Of a DNA stretch of 64,000 bases, positions 27,117-35,361 are shown piece by piece. This DNA comes from Gemmatimonadaceae bacterium (lineage in GTDB: Bacteria; Gemmatimonadota; Gemmatimonadetes; Gemmatimonadales; Gemmatimonadaceae), in the NCBI GenBank assembly GCA_020852815.1, contig JADZAN010000003.1:62001-126000 (forward strand). Direction: 5' to 3'. The notes under the pieces are model-generated. The model was not told the origin of the DNA and made no database searches. It was given only the letters and a program-made list of their open reading frames with translations. Made by a program: the position numbers and the translations under genes. Within the stretch, counting starts at the first letter, position 1. The number at the start of each line of letters is the position of its first letter.

Positions 27117-27146
27117 ATGATCCGGCGATGATCCGGCGATGATCCG
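27117..27146 (+). repeat. 11-bp tandem duplication of a start codon
   Basis: ATGATCCGGCG, ATGATCCGGCG, ATGATCCG...: three ATGATCCG copies at 27117, 27128 and 27139, 11 bases apart. Only the third is in frame with the gene. The others open short frames and could reduce initiation at the true start. Confidence 0.9.
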
Positions 27147-28062
27147 AATAGTCCCCGAAGTCGCCGCCGCGCTGCTGGCCCGGCGACCAGTGGTCGCGCT
27201 CGAGAGTTCGGTTCTCGCGCAGGGGCTCCCCATTCCCGCCAATCGCGAGGCCGCCGAGCGCATGACGACGGCCGTGCGGCGCGCCGGCGCGCTCCCCGCG
27301 GTGACCGGGGTCGTGGATGGAATGCCGACCATCGGGCTCACCGACCCCGAACTCGAGCGCTTTCTGGCGCGTGATGGCGTGCGCAAGGTCTCCTCGCGCG
27401 ACCTGGGGGTCGCGGTGGCGCAGCGCGCCTGCGGCGCCACCACGGTCGCCGCCACCCTCGCCCTAATCGCCCGCAGCGACGTCCGCGTATTTGCAACTGG
27501 CGGCATCGGTGGCGTCCACCGCGAGAGCGCCTTCGACGAGTCGGCCGACCTGGTCGAGCTCTCGCGCACGCCGCGCATCGTGGTGTGCGCCGGCGCCAAG
27601 TCGATCCTCGATCTCCCCGCGACGCTGGAGCGCCTCGAAACACTCGGCGTCCCGGTCATCGGCTATCGCTGTCGCGAGTTCCCCGCCTTCTTCTCCACGT
27701 CGAGCGGGCTCCCGGTGACGGCGACCGCCGAGTCGCCGCAGGAGATCGCGTCCATCGAGCGCGCCCATCGGCAGTTGGGGCGTCGTGAGGCGCTGCTCAT
27801 CGTGCAGCCGCCGCCAGTGAGCGACGCCATTCCGCGGGAGGACGTCGAGGCGGCGCTGGCCGGTGCCTTACGAGACGCCGCGCTGCAGGGCGTGCGCGGG
27901 GCGGCCATGACCCCATTTCTCCTGGGCGCGGTGGAACGCGCGACGTTCGGACGCACCCGGCGCGCGAACCTCGCGCTCCTCGAGGCCAACGCGCTCCTCG
28001 CGGGTCAGATCGCCGTCGCGCTTGCGGCGGAGAGCGGTGAGGCGGGTCCGAGCGTGCCGTGA
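27139..28062 (+). CDS. psuG: pseudouridine-5'-phosphate glycosidase
   Basis: 307 residues from ATG at 27139. Cleaves pseudouridine 5'-phosphate to uracil and ribose 5-phosphate. Motifs: VVALESSVLAQGLP with the catalytic Glu, GVVDGMPTIGLT, RKVSSRDLGVAVAQ with a conserved Lys/Arg-Asp, FATGGIGGVHRESAFDES (substrate His and Asp), VCAGAKSILDLPATLE with the Schiff-base-type Lys, and GYRCREFPAFFSTSSG. No psuK kinase adjoins it. The start lies in a tandem duplication. Confidence 0.95.
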   Translation: MIRIVPEVAAALLARRPVVALESSVLAQGLPIPANREAAERMTTAVRRAGALPAVTGVVDGMPTIGLTDPELERFLARDGVRKVSSRDLGVAVAQRACGATTVAATLALIARSDVRVFATGGIGGVHRESAFDESADLVELSRTPRIVVCAGAKSILDLPATLERLETLGVPVIGYRCREFPAFFSTSSGLPVTATAESPQEIASIERAHRQLGRREALLIVQPPPVSDAIPREDVEAALAGALRDAALQGVRGAAMTPFLLGAVERATFGRTRRANLALLEANALLAGQIAVALAAESGEAGPSVP

Positions 28063-28211
28063 GGCACTCGCCGCGCGTCCTTGGGACGAGTGCGCGGCAT
28101 GACGCCATGCCCGGGAGGCGAGGGCGCGGCACGGTGCCCTGCGACTCGCTAGCTTTCCTGCGGGTACCCGGACGTGCGGTCACCTGACGCGACGCTCGTC
28201 GAGCGAGAGTA

Positions 28212-28241
28212 TTGAACACGTCTCGTTCGCAATGGTACAAT
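28212..28241 (+). promoter_or_regulatory. sigma70-type promoter
   Basis: TTGAAC (28212-28217), 18-base spacer, TACAAT (28236-28241). It is followed by a ribosome site GGAGGT at 28261 and the TPR gene start at 28277, giving a leader of about 30 bases. Confidence 0.75.
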
Positions 28242-28276
28242 AGGCCAGCACGCTCGATGCGGAGGTAGTGCCCGAG

Positions 28277-29389
28277 ATGCCGACTCCATTCCTGAGTTCC
28301 GAGGAGTACGATGAGCGCGCCCATCACCTCTACAACGAGGGGCAGTACGATGAGGCGCTCGATGTGCTTCGTGAGGGGCTCGCGCTCTATCCGCACGCGG
28401 TAGAGCTGCACGTCGGCGTGGGCTATGCCCGCCTGGCGCGCGAGGAGTACGCATGGGCGCGCCGTGCCTTCGAGGAAGCGCTCATCCTCGACCCGGAGCA
28501 CGAGGACGCACTCGCCGGGCTGGGCGAGGTCCTGCTCAAGCTCGGGCTCGAGGACGCCGCCCGGAAGTCGTTCCACACCACGCTCGCGTTAGGGTACGAG
28601 GACGACGTCGAGCTGATGCTCCAGATCGGCCGCGCCCTCTTTCGCGAAGGGCTCATCGACGACGCCAAGGAGTACTTCGAGGTGGCCGCCCGGCAAGCCC
28701 CCGACTCGGCGGAGGCGGTGGCGCTCGTGGGCTACTCCCAGCACCGCCTGGGCGACGACGACGCGGCCATCGCCACGCTGCGCAAGTCGTTGCAGCTCGA
28801 CTCCGACCACGTCGAGGCGCGCATCTACCTCGGCAACATCCTCTACGACCGCGGCGAGTACGAGGCGGCGCTGTACCATCTCGATCGCTCCAAGCCGCAG
28901 GATCACTGGGACGAACTCGGCATCTGGCGCCTGATGGAGCTGAAGCGCACGATCCATCGCCTCCCCGAGGACGATCCCGAGCTCAAGCAGTGGGAAGAGC
29001 GACTGGCCGAACTCGCCGGTGAGCCCGACGACATCGACGAGATGCTCGCCGAGATCGAGCAACGGGCCATGGAGCAGGACCAGGCCGACGTCAAGCAGCA
29101 GCTCGAGCTCTTTGGCTCGATGTTGAGCGGGCTGGTGGAACAGAAGGGCGAGACGCGCGTACATCGCATCATGACGCGCGATGGCCGGGCGTTCCACGGG
29201 AGCTGGGACGACATCGTGCGACAGATGCGAGACGGCAGCGCCACGTTCAATGGCCATTCGGTCCAGGACTTCATGCTCAACGAGGCACGTCGGGGCTTCT
29301 CGCTCTCGGGAGTCGTGATTCCCACCGGCGATGCGGAGAGCTTCATCCGCGGCAGCGCCGACGCCGGTCTGCTGCGCATCCTCACCTGA
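28277..29389 (+). CDS. tetratricopeptide-repeat protein
   Basis: About 370 residues from ATG at 28277, 11 bases after GGAGGT (a GTG at 28268 is too close to it). Six or so TPRs span residues 10-225 (EEYDERAHHLYNEGQYDEAL, AWARRAFEEALILDPEHEDAL and similar). An acidic linker (EPDDIDEMLAEIEQRAMEQ) leads to a C-terminal domain of about 90 residues (HRIMTRDGRAFHGSWDDIVR and FMLNEARRGFSLSGVVIP). No signal peptide, so a cytoplasmic scaffold is likely. Its promoter is the clearest one for a single gene in the window. Confidence 0.85.
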   Translation: MPTPFLSSEEYDERAHHLYNEGQYDEALDVLREGLALYPHAVELHVGVGYARLAREEYAWARRAFEEALILDPEHEDALAGLGEVLLKLGLEDAARKSFHTTLALGYEDDVELMLQIGRALFREGLIDDAKEYFEVAARQAPDSAEAVALVGYSQHRLGDDDAAIATLRKSLQLDSDHVEARIYLGNILYDRGEYEAALYHLDRSKPQDHWDELGIWRLMELKRTIHRLPEDDPELKQWEERLAELAGEPDDIDEMLAEIEQRAMEQDQADVKQQLELFGSMLSGLVEQKGETRVHRIMTRDGRAFHGSWDDIVRQMRDGSATFNGHSVQDFMLNEARRGFSLSGVVIPTGDAESFIRGSADAGLLRILT

Positions 29390-29488
29390 CGCCACGCCGC
29401 ACCGACGGCGCTCGTCGGTCGCCACCGGTCAGCATAATTCACGTCGTTCACGTCGTTCGCCACTTCCCACCACGGCTCATCGGGGCTC

Positions 29489-30583
29489 ATGCCAACAGAT
29501 GCCCAACGGACGGCGCGGGCCGCGTTTGACGCGGCCCGCGCATCGTTTGACCGCCTGACGAGGGCGGTTGCCGCCACGGAGGTCTCGCCTGCGCTGTGCG
29601 ACGCCTGGAGCGGAACCGAGAATGCCCTGCGCGCCTTGGCGGGGACCAACGTGCTCGGTGGAGTGGCACTCGTGCGCGAGTTGCGGCAGCGCAACCTCCT
29701 CGCGCTGGACGACGCGCACGCACTGGTCGACTTCCACGCCGCCGCCGAGCGCGCGGCGACCGAGGGCTACGCCCCCACCGACGCCGACATCGACGCGGCG
29801 CGCGCCGCCCGCGATCACATACAGCGCGTGCTGGACCGCGAGGTGGCGCCGGCGAGTGCGTCGTACACCAGTCCTCTCGCGACGCCGGCGTCACCGGCGA
29901 CGCCGCGCTCCGCGCCCGACCAACCGCCACCGGTCCCGCTCGAGGGACCGCCATCCGCCAGGAGCAATCCGCTGGCCGCGGTGCTGGTGATCGTGGTGAT
30001 CCTCGCCATGCTGGGCGCGGGGGGCTACTACGCCATGACGCTCGATCGCGAACCGTCGGAGCTGCGCGCCGGCCGGCAGGCCTTTGCGGCTGGCGACCGC
30101 GTCTCGGCGCGCAACGCCTTTGCCGCCGCGGTGCTCGCCGACCCGACGCTTGCCGAGCCGCACATCTACCTGGGGCGGCTGGCGCGCGACGCCGGCGACC
30201 GCGCCACCGCCAGCGCCGAGCTGCGGCGTGCGGTGGAGCTGGAGCCGCGCAACTACCTCGCCCACCGCGAACTGGCCGGCTTCCTTCTCGCCTCGGGGCA
30301 GGCGGAGCTGGCGCGGTCGTTCTACCAGCGCGCCATCGAGCTCAATCCCGACGACAAGGTCGCGATGGGCTTCATGGCGTGCGCGCTGCACCGCCTTGGC
30401 CGCACCGATCTCGCGGTGCGCTTTTTCCAGCGCTCGGGCGCCGGCCCCTGGGACGCCTGCAAGTCGACGCCTCCCGGCCCGCTGGGGGCGCCGCCAGCCG
30501 CAATGCCGGGTGCGTTTCCGGGTGCGGTGCCCGGTGCCGCGGGGGGAGGGGTTGCCGCCCCCGCCCGCGTTCCCCCTCGTTAG
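29489..30583 (+). CDS. membrane-anchored TPR protein
   Basis: 364 residues. Cytoplasmic helical N-terminus (1-120), a Pro/Ala-rich stretch, one transmembrane helix at about 160-183 (AAVLVIVVILAMLGAGGYYA), then three or four TPRs on the other side (SELRAGRQAFAAGDRVSARN, AVLADPTLAEPHIYLGRL, YQRAIELNPDDKVAMGFMAC) and a Gly/Pro/Ala-rich tail. Likely an envelope assembly or protein-protein adaptor. It runs 20 bases ahead of the M16 peptidase gene, so the pair is probably one transcript. The 99 bases upstream hold a short TTCACGTCG tandem repeat at 29440-29460. Confidence 0.8.
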   Translation: MPTDAQRTARAAFDAARASFDRLTRAVAATEVSPALCDAWSGTENALRALAGTNVLGGVALVRELRQRNLLALDDAHALVDFHAAAERAATEGYAPTDADIDAARAARDHIQRVLDREVAPASASYTSPLATPASPATPRSAPDQPPPVPLEGPPSARSNPLAAVLVIVVILAMLGAGGYYAMTLDREPSELRAGRQAFAAGDRVSARNAFAAAVLADPTLAEPHIYLGRLARDAGDRATASAELRRAVELEPRNYLAHRELAGFLLASGQAELARSFYQRAIELNPDDKVAMGFMACALHRLGRTDLAVRFFQRSGAGPWDACKSTPPGPLGAPPAAMPGAFPGAVPGAAGGGVAAPARVPPR

Positions 30584-30603
30584 TCCACCATACCTCCCCT
30601 CGC

Positions 30604-33222
30604 ATGATCCGCTCGCTCGACCCACGGAGCGTCCATCGTCACGTCCTCGCCAACGGGCTCACGCTCCTCATCCACGAGGATCACTCCGCCCCGGTGGCCG
30701 CGGTCGTCACCTACGTCAAGGCCGGCTACTTCGACGAGACCGATGACGTCGTGGGAATCGCCCACGTCCTCGAGCACATGTTCTTCAAGGGGACGCCGAC
30801 GCGCGGGGTCGGCGAGATCGCCAGACAAACCAAGGCCAGCGGCGGCTACCTCAACGCGGCCACGATCTACGACCACACGTCGTACTACGCCGTCCTCCCC
30901 GTCGAGGGGCTCGACGCAGGGCTGGCCATCCAGGCCGATGCCTACGCCAACTCGGTCATCGACGCCGAGGAGCTGCGCCGCGAACTCGAGGTCATCATCG
31001 AGGAGGCCAAGCGCAAGGAGGACAACCCGGGGGCGGTCACCACGGAGACGCTCTACGAACTCCTGCACGACCGGCATCGCATCAGGCGCTGGCGCATCGG
31101 GCGCGAGGCGCCGTTGCGCGCGCTCGGACGCGACCAGCTCGTGCGCTTCTATCGCAACTTCTACCGCCCGTCGAACACCGTCCTCGTCATCGCCGGCGAC
31201 GTCACCCCCGCGTCGATCCTGTCGCGCGTGACGGAACTCCATGGCGCCCTCCCCGACGGCACCATCGAGCGCCATCCTGGTGAGGACGAGGTGCAACGTG
31301 CGGGGCGCCGGTATCGCGAGCGCGCCGGCGACATCGCCGAGACGCAAGTGGCCATCGGCTGGCGCACTCCGGCCACGCGCCACCCCGACACCCCGCTCCT
31401 CGACCTGTTCGCGGCCGTGCTCTCCAGCGGACGGTCGTCGCGCCTGTACCGCGCGGTGCGCGAACAGCGACTCGCCTCGGGCGCGACGGCCTACAACTAC
31501 ACACCGACAGCGCTGGGCGTCTTTGTCCTCCACGCCGACGGACCGGCCGATCGCGCTCCCGAAGCCGCGCGCGCGATGTGGAGTGAACTGCACACGCTGC
31601 GCGAACGGGGGATCGATGCCGGCGACCTGCAGCGCGCGCAGCGTCTCTTCGAGTCGCGCTGGCTCCGACGCCTCGAGACGATGGAGGGGCAAGCCAACTT
31701 CCTCGCCGAGTGGGAGGCGTTAGGCGACTGGCGCTGGGCGGATGAGTATGCGCAGCGCATGCTCGATGCCACCGCCGACGAGGTGACCGACGCGGCGCGC
31801 CGTCATCTCGACGCGCAGCAGGCGTCGATGATGGTGTACCGCCCGGCCTCGGCGCCGGAATTCGCCGGCAACGTGGATGCGGCGTTCGCCGCGCTCGACG
31901 GTGCCCCCGCGTCGGCGCTGGCACCGGTCGCGCTCCCCCAAACGCCAGCAGCCGCAACGCCGCTCACGAGCGTGACCCCCGAGCAGGCGCATGGCGCGGT
32001 CTCCGTCTTCCGGACCGCCCGCGGCGTCCCGATCCTCGTGCGCCACAAGGCGGGCTCGCCGGTCGTGCACCTGGGGCTCTACGTCCTGGGCGGCGCCCTC
32101 GACGAGGCGGCCGCGCAGGCGGGAATCGCCACGCTCCTCGCGCGCGCCACGCTCAAGGGAACGGCCCGCCGAAGCGCCGATGGGATCGCCTTCGAGACCG
32201 AGTTGTTAGGCGGGACCATCGCGCCGACCGTCACGAGCGACGGGATTGGCTGGACGCTGTCGGTGACGCCGCGACACCTGGCTGCGGGGATCGACCTCCT
32301 GGCCGACGTCGTCATGGCGCCAACGGTTCCCGAGGGCGCGCTGGAGACCGAGCGCACGGTGGCGCTGTCGCAACTGGCGCAGCTGCGCGACGACATGATG
32401 CGCTATCCCGTGCGCCTGGCGACCGAGGCGGCGTTTGGCGACCATCCGTACGGGCGCGGTGTGTTAGGCAGCGATGCCACGCTGCGCGCGGTGACGGCTG
32501 GCGACGCGCGCGCCTGGCACGCGGCCAACGTGCTCTCCTCACCCTGCGTGCTCGCCGTGGTGGGAGACGTGGCCGCCGACGAAACGGCGCGCCGCCTCGC
32601 GTCGGCCTTCTCGGCGCTCGAATACCGCGCGCCGTTGCCGCTCGTCGAGCCGTCGTGGCCTAAGGCAGTCGTGAGTCGCGCCGAGCTGCGCGACAAGTTG
32701 CAGACCGGCCTCGCCATTGCCTTCCGTGGACCGTCGCGCCGCGACGACGCGCGTACCGAGGCGCAACTCATCGCCACCGTCGCCTCCGGGCTCGGCGGGC
32801 GCTTCTTCGACGAGCTGCGCGACAGGCAATCGCTTGGATACACCGTGCACGCCTCGGCCAGCGACCGGCTCGCGGCCGGGATGTTCGTTGCCTACATCGG
32901 AACCTCGCCCGAGAAGGAGGAGGTGGCACGCGCCGGACTCCTGCGCGAGTTCGACAAGCTGCGCGAAGCACCCATCACCGACGCCGAACTTGTGCGCGCC
33001 CGCACCTACGCGTTAGGCACGCACGCCATCGCCCAGCAGTCGGGGGGCAACGTGCTCGCCGAGCTGGTCGATGCCTGGCTGTACGGACGCGGGCTGGACG
33101 AACTCGATCGATACGCCGCTCGCCTCAACGCGGTAACGCCGCAATCGATGCAACGGCTGGCACGTGAGTACTTCGACCCTGACCGTCGCGTGGAAGGAAT
33201 CGTGCGGGGACGGCGCGCGTAG
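30604..33222 (+). CDS. M16-family zinc metallopeptidase, fused active and inactive halves
   Basis: 872 residues. N-terminal half has the inverted zinc motif HVLEH (His 54, Glu 57, His 58) with the downstream ligand Glu in ELEVIIEEAKRK near 130. The C-terminal half repeats the fold from about 465 (RGVPILVRHKAGSPVVHLGL) but has no HxxEH. Characteristic RQSLGYTVHAS and the final YFDPDRRVEGIV are present. This is the usual single-chain pitrilysin/PqqL layout, forming a clamshell that degrades small peptides. No signal peptide is obvious, so cytoplasmic. Confidence 0.92.
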   Translation: MIRSLDPRSVHRHVLANGLTLLIHEDHSAPVAAVVTYVKAGYFDETDDVVGIAHVLEHMFFKGTPTRGVGEIARQTKASGGYLNAATIYDHTSYYAVLPVEGLDAGLAIQADAYANSVIDAEELRRELEVIIEEAKRKEDNPGAVTTETLYELLHDRHRIRRWRIGREAPLRALGRDQLVRFYRNFYRPSNTVLVIAGDVTPASILSRVTELHGALPDGTIERHPGEDEVQRAGRRYRERAGDIAETQVAIGWRTPATRHPDTPLLDLFAAVLSSGRSSRLYRAVREQRLASGATAYNYTPTALGVFVLHADGPADRAPEAARAMWSELHTLRERGIDAGDLQRAQRLFESRWLRRLETMEGQANFLAEWEALGDWRWADEYAQRMLDATADEVTDAARRHLDAQQASMMVYRPASAPEFAGNVDAAFAALDGAPASALAPVALPQTPAAATPLTSVTPEQAHGAVSVFRTARGVPILVRHKAGSPVVHLGLYVLGGALDEAAAQAGIATLLARATLKGTARRSADGIAFETELLGGTIAPTVTSDGIGWTLSVTPRHLAAGIDLLADVVMAPTVPEGALETERTVALSQLAQLRDDMMRYPVRLATEAAFGDHPYGRGVLGSDATLRAVTAGDARAWHAANVLSSPCVLAVVGDVAADETARRLASAFSALEYRAPLPLVEPSWPKAVVSRAELRDKLQTGLAIAFRGPSRRDDARTEAQLIATVASGLGGRFFDELRDRQSLGYTVHASASDRLAAGMFVAYIGTSPEKEEVARAGLLREFDKLREAPITDAELVRARTYALGTHAIAQQSGGNVLAELVDAWLYGRGLDELDRYAARLNAVTPQSMQRLAREYFDPDRRVEGIVRGRRA

Positions 33223-33223
33223 C

Positions 33224-33370
33224 ACGAGAAGACGAGAGGACGAGAGGACGAGAAGACGAGATTGCCCCGCCCCGGCGCCGACTCCCGCGCCCAAGGGTCC
33301 TGACCTCGTCTTCTCGTCCTCTCGTCTTCTCGTCTTCTCGTCTTCTCGTCTTCTCGTCTTCTCGTCTTCT
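33224..33370. repeat. inverted pair of GACGAGAAG-type arrays between convergent genes
   Basis: Array 33224-33261 (GACGAGAGG/GACGAGAAG units) and array 33305-33370 (the same units inverted, about eight copies) flank a 43-base GC-rich core. They occupy the whole gap between the M16 peptidase and serpin stops. The arms could pair into a stem of 35 bp or more in either transcript, so a bidirectional terminator role is plausible. Confidence 0.85.
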
Positions 33371-34631
33371 ACGCCGCCGTCGGCGTCATGATCTTCCCCA
33401 CGAACAAAATCGTCCCGCTGATCCGTTCGCGAATCGCGAAGACAAACGGCCGGTTGACGTTCATCACCACGCGCTGGGGGAGCGAGACAACGCCGATGCC
33501 GATCGTGGTCACGGCCGCGGCCTCGGTCCCCACCTCGTTCACGTCCACGAAGCTGTTCTGCTTCACGAACGAGATGAAGAGCTCATTCCCCTTGCGCGAC
33601 GACAGGCGCGTGAAGTCGGCAACGCCGCCGATGAAGGCCGTGGGCATTCCCATGGCCTTGAGTTCGGGGTTCAGCAGCCGTTCCCACGACATCTTGAAGC
33701 GCGGGAGCGACAGCTCGGTGTCCGCGGTCCGCAGCGACGAGGTGAGCGTCGTCCACGTCGCAGCGTCCAGCGAGTTCACCAGCGACGCCACCGTCTCGCC
33801 GGTGCGCGGCAGGACGACCGTCATCGAGAACGCGTCCCCTCCGTAGCCCAGGTCCACGACCTGCCGGCCGTCCACCAGGCCCACGCGCATCGTGTCCGTC
33901 AGGTGCATCATCGGCACCGACACCGCCGCACCTCCCTCCGGCGTGAACGGCGCATTGCTCGTCCGCTTCGGATCGAACGCCTGGCGCCAGTCCCCCTTGA
34001 AGTAGATGGCGTTCATCAGGATCATCATCAGGTCGGCGTCGAGGAATTTGAGGACCTCCTCGATCTTCCCGTTCGTCGCCGTCTTGGCCCAGCCGTTGAT
34101 CGTCGTGAGCGCCGAGGGGCTGTTGAAGTCGAGCCCCGCCGTGCTGGCGTCGAAGTACGACTTGGATTCGGACAGGAAGGTGGGTTCGACGAATGGCGCG
34201 AAGGTATCGCGATAGAAGATCGAGTTCGCGATGCGGAAGTCGACGTGCGAGTCCAGCCCACGCAGGAGCGCGATCAGGTCCCGGTAGGCGGTGAGCACGT
34301 CGGTGCGCGACATGGTCCCGAAGCCCAGCGTCGTGCGCATCTCGGTCTCGGTCGTCCCCGCGGCGCCGTTCACCAGCATCCCCAGCGCCATCGACGCCGA
34401 GAGGGGTGAGATGAAGTGGTTGTCCGAAGGAGACGCGCTGTTGATGCGCCCCAACAATCGGAAGCCGAAGCCGTTGGCCGCGGTGATGATCCCCTGCTCG
34501 GCGCCGCTCAGGCTCCGCGGCAGCGTAGTAATGACGTTCGGCGCCGCCTCGCCAGGGCCCGACGAGTCGCTGCATGCTGCGGAGAGCACGAGCGAGGTAC
34601 AGCACAGGACCGCGACACCGAAACGTCTCAT
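33369..34631 (-). CDS. lipoprotein serpin (serine protease inhibitor)
   Basis: 420 residues. Signal peptide with lipobox SAAC (Cys 20), then a full serpin domain: FISPLSASMALGML near 73-86, ANSIFYRD, LMNAIYFKGDWRQAF, PRFKMSWERLLNPELKAMGM. The hinge VGTEAAAVT (about 367-375) has the small residues needed for loop insertion, so the protein should be inhibitory. Aligning the hinge places P1-P1' at Val 382-Ser 383, which would suit elastase-like proteases. C-terminal NRPFVFAIRER is canonical. Anchored in the envelope, it would protect the cell from outside proteases. Confidence 0.93.
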   Translation of the reverse strand: MRRFGVAVLCCTSLVLSAACSDSSGPGEAAPNVITTLPRSLSGAEQGIITAANGFGFRLLGRINSASPSDNHFISPLSASMALGMLVNGAAGTTETEMRTTLGFGTMSRTDVLTAYRDLIALLRGLDSHVDFRIANSIFYRDTFAPFVEPTFLSESKSYFDASTAGLDFNSPSALTTINGWAKTATNGKIEEVLKFLDADLMMILMNAIYFKGDWRQAFDPKRTSNAPFTPEGGAAVSVPMMHLTDTMRVGLVDGRQVVDLGYGGDAFSMTVVLPRTGETVASLVNSLDAATWTTLTSSLRTADTELSLPRFKMSWERLLNPELKAMGMPTAFIGGVADFTRLSSRKGNELFISFVKQNSFVDVNEVGTEAAAVTTIGIGVVSLPQRVVMNVNRPFVFAIRERISGTILFVGKIMTPTAA

Positions 34632-34641
34632 GGGATTGTCC

Positions 34642-35361
34642 TCATCGTCTCTCGGCCGGCGGATACCCCAACGCGTCGTTGAGCCATCGCACCAGCGGCG
34701 CCATTGCCTTGAAGTCCTTTTCCACCTGCTGCGTCAGCCTGGGCGAGAGCGCCATGGCATCGTCCAGCGGCGCCGACACGGTGAACGAGGCGTGCCGCAG
34801 CAGCGCGCCATGCTCGTGCTCCTTGTCGAAGCCGCGCGGGACCCGCGACAGCTTGCCTTCCTCGCTCAGTGCACCGAAGCGCGACACCAACGCCTTTGCC
34901 TTCAGCAACTTCTTGAGCTCGCCCCCGCGCTCGGCAATGCGCTCGCGGATGGCCGCCAGCGTTGGACGCGCCGGCATCCAGATCCCCCCCGCCACGAGCG
35001 ATTCGCCCGGCTCCAGGTGGAAGTAGTACCCCGCGCCGGCGCCATGCGTCTCGCTCCCCACCCCGTGAGACGCACGAACGTGCGAAAACCAGCAGGCCAC
35101 GTGTGTCTTGTACGGCGACTTGTCCTTCGAGAAGCGCGTATCGCGGTAGATGCGGAAGATCGAACGCTTGGGGCTGCCATGGATCTCCGGTGTGGACTCC
35201 GCCAGTCGCACGTCCATCTCCTCGACAAAGAGCTTCATTGGCTCCATCAGGAGTTCGTCGAACTGTTCCTTGCGCGCCTTGAACCACTCGCGGTCGTTGT
35301 GGCGCTTGAGTTGGCGGAGGAACTTGAGCGCCTCGGGGGAGAAGCCGGGAAAGATGTTCAT
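34642..35361 (-). CDS. DUF2461 family protein
   Basis: 239 residues. Matches the DUF2461/TIGR02453 pattern: N-terminal FPGFSPEALKFLRQLKRHND followed by REWFKARKEQFDELLMEPM, then RIYRDTRFSKDKSPYKTH, YYFHLEPGESLVAGGIW, and LSRVPRGFDKEHEHGALLRH. Molecular function of the family is unknown. Its ATG overlaps the stop of the upstream membrane-protein gene (ATGA), so they are co-translated. Confidence 0.9.
   Translation of the reverse strand: MNIFPGFSPEALKFLRQLKRHNDREWFKARKEQFDELLMEPMKLFVEEMDVRLAESTPEIHGSPKRSIFRIYRDTRFSKDKSPYKTHVACWFSHVRASHGVGSETHGAGAGYYFHLEPGESLVAGGIWMPARPTLAAIRERIAERGGELKKLLKAKALVSRFGALSEEGKLSRVPRGFDKEHEHGALLRHASFTVSAPLDDAMALSPRLTQQVEKDFKAMAPLVRWLNDALGYPPAERR

Noticed and set aside
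27117-27138. First two ATG copies as psuG starts
   Set aside because: They are out of frame with the gene; only the ATG at 27139 continues into the PsuG sequence.
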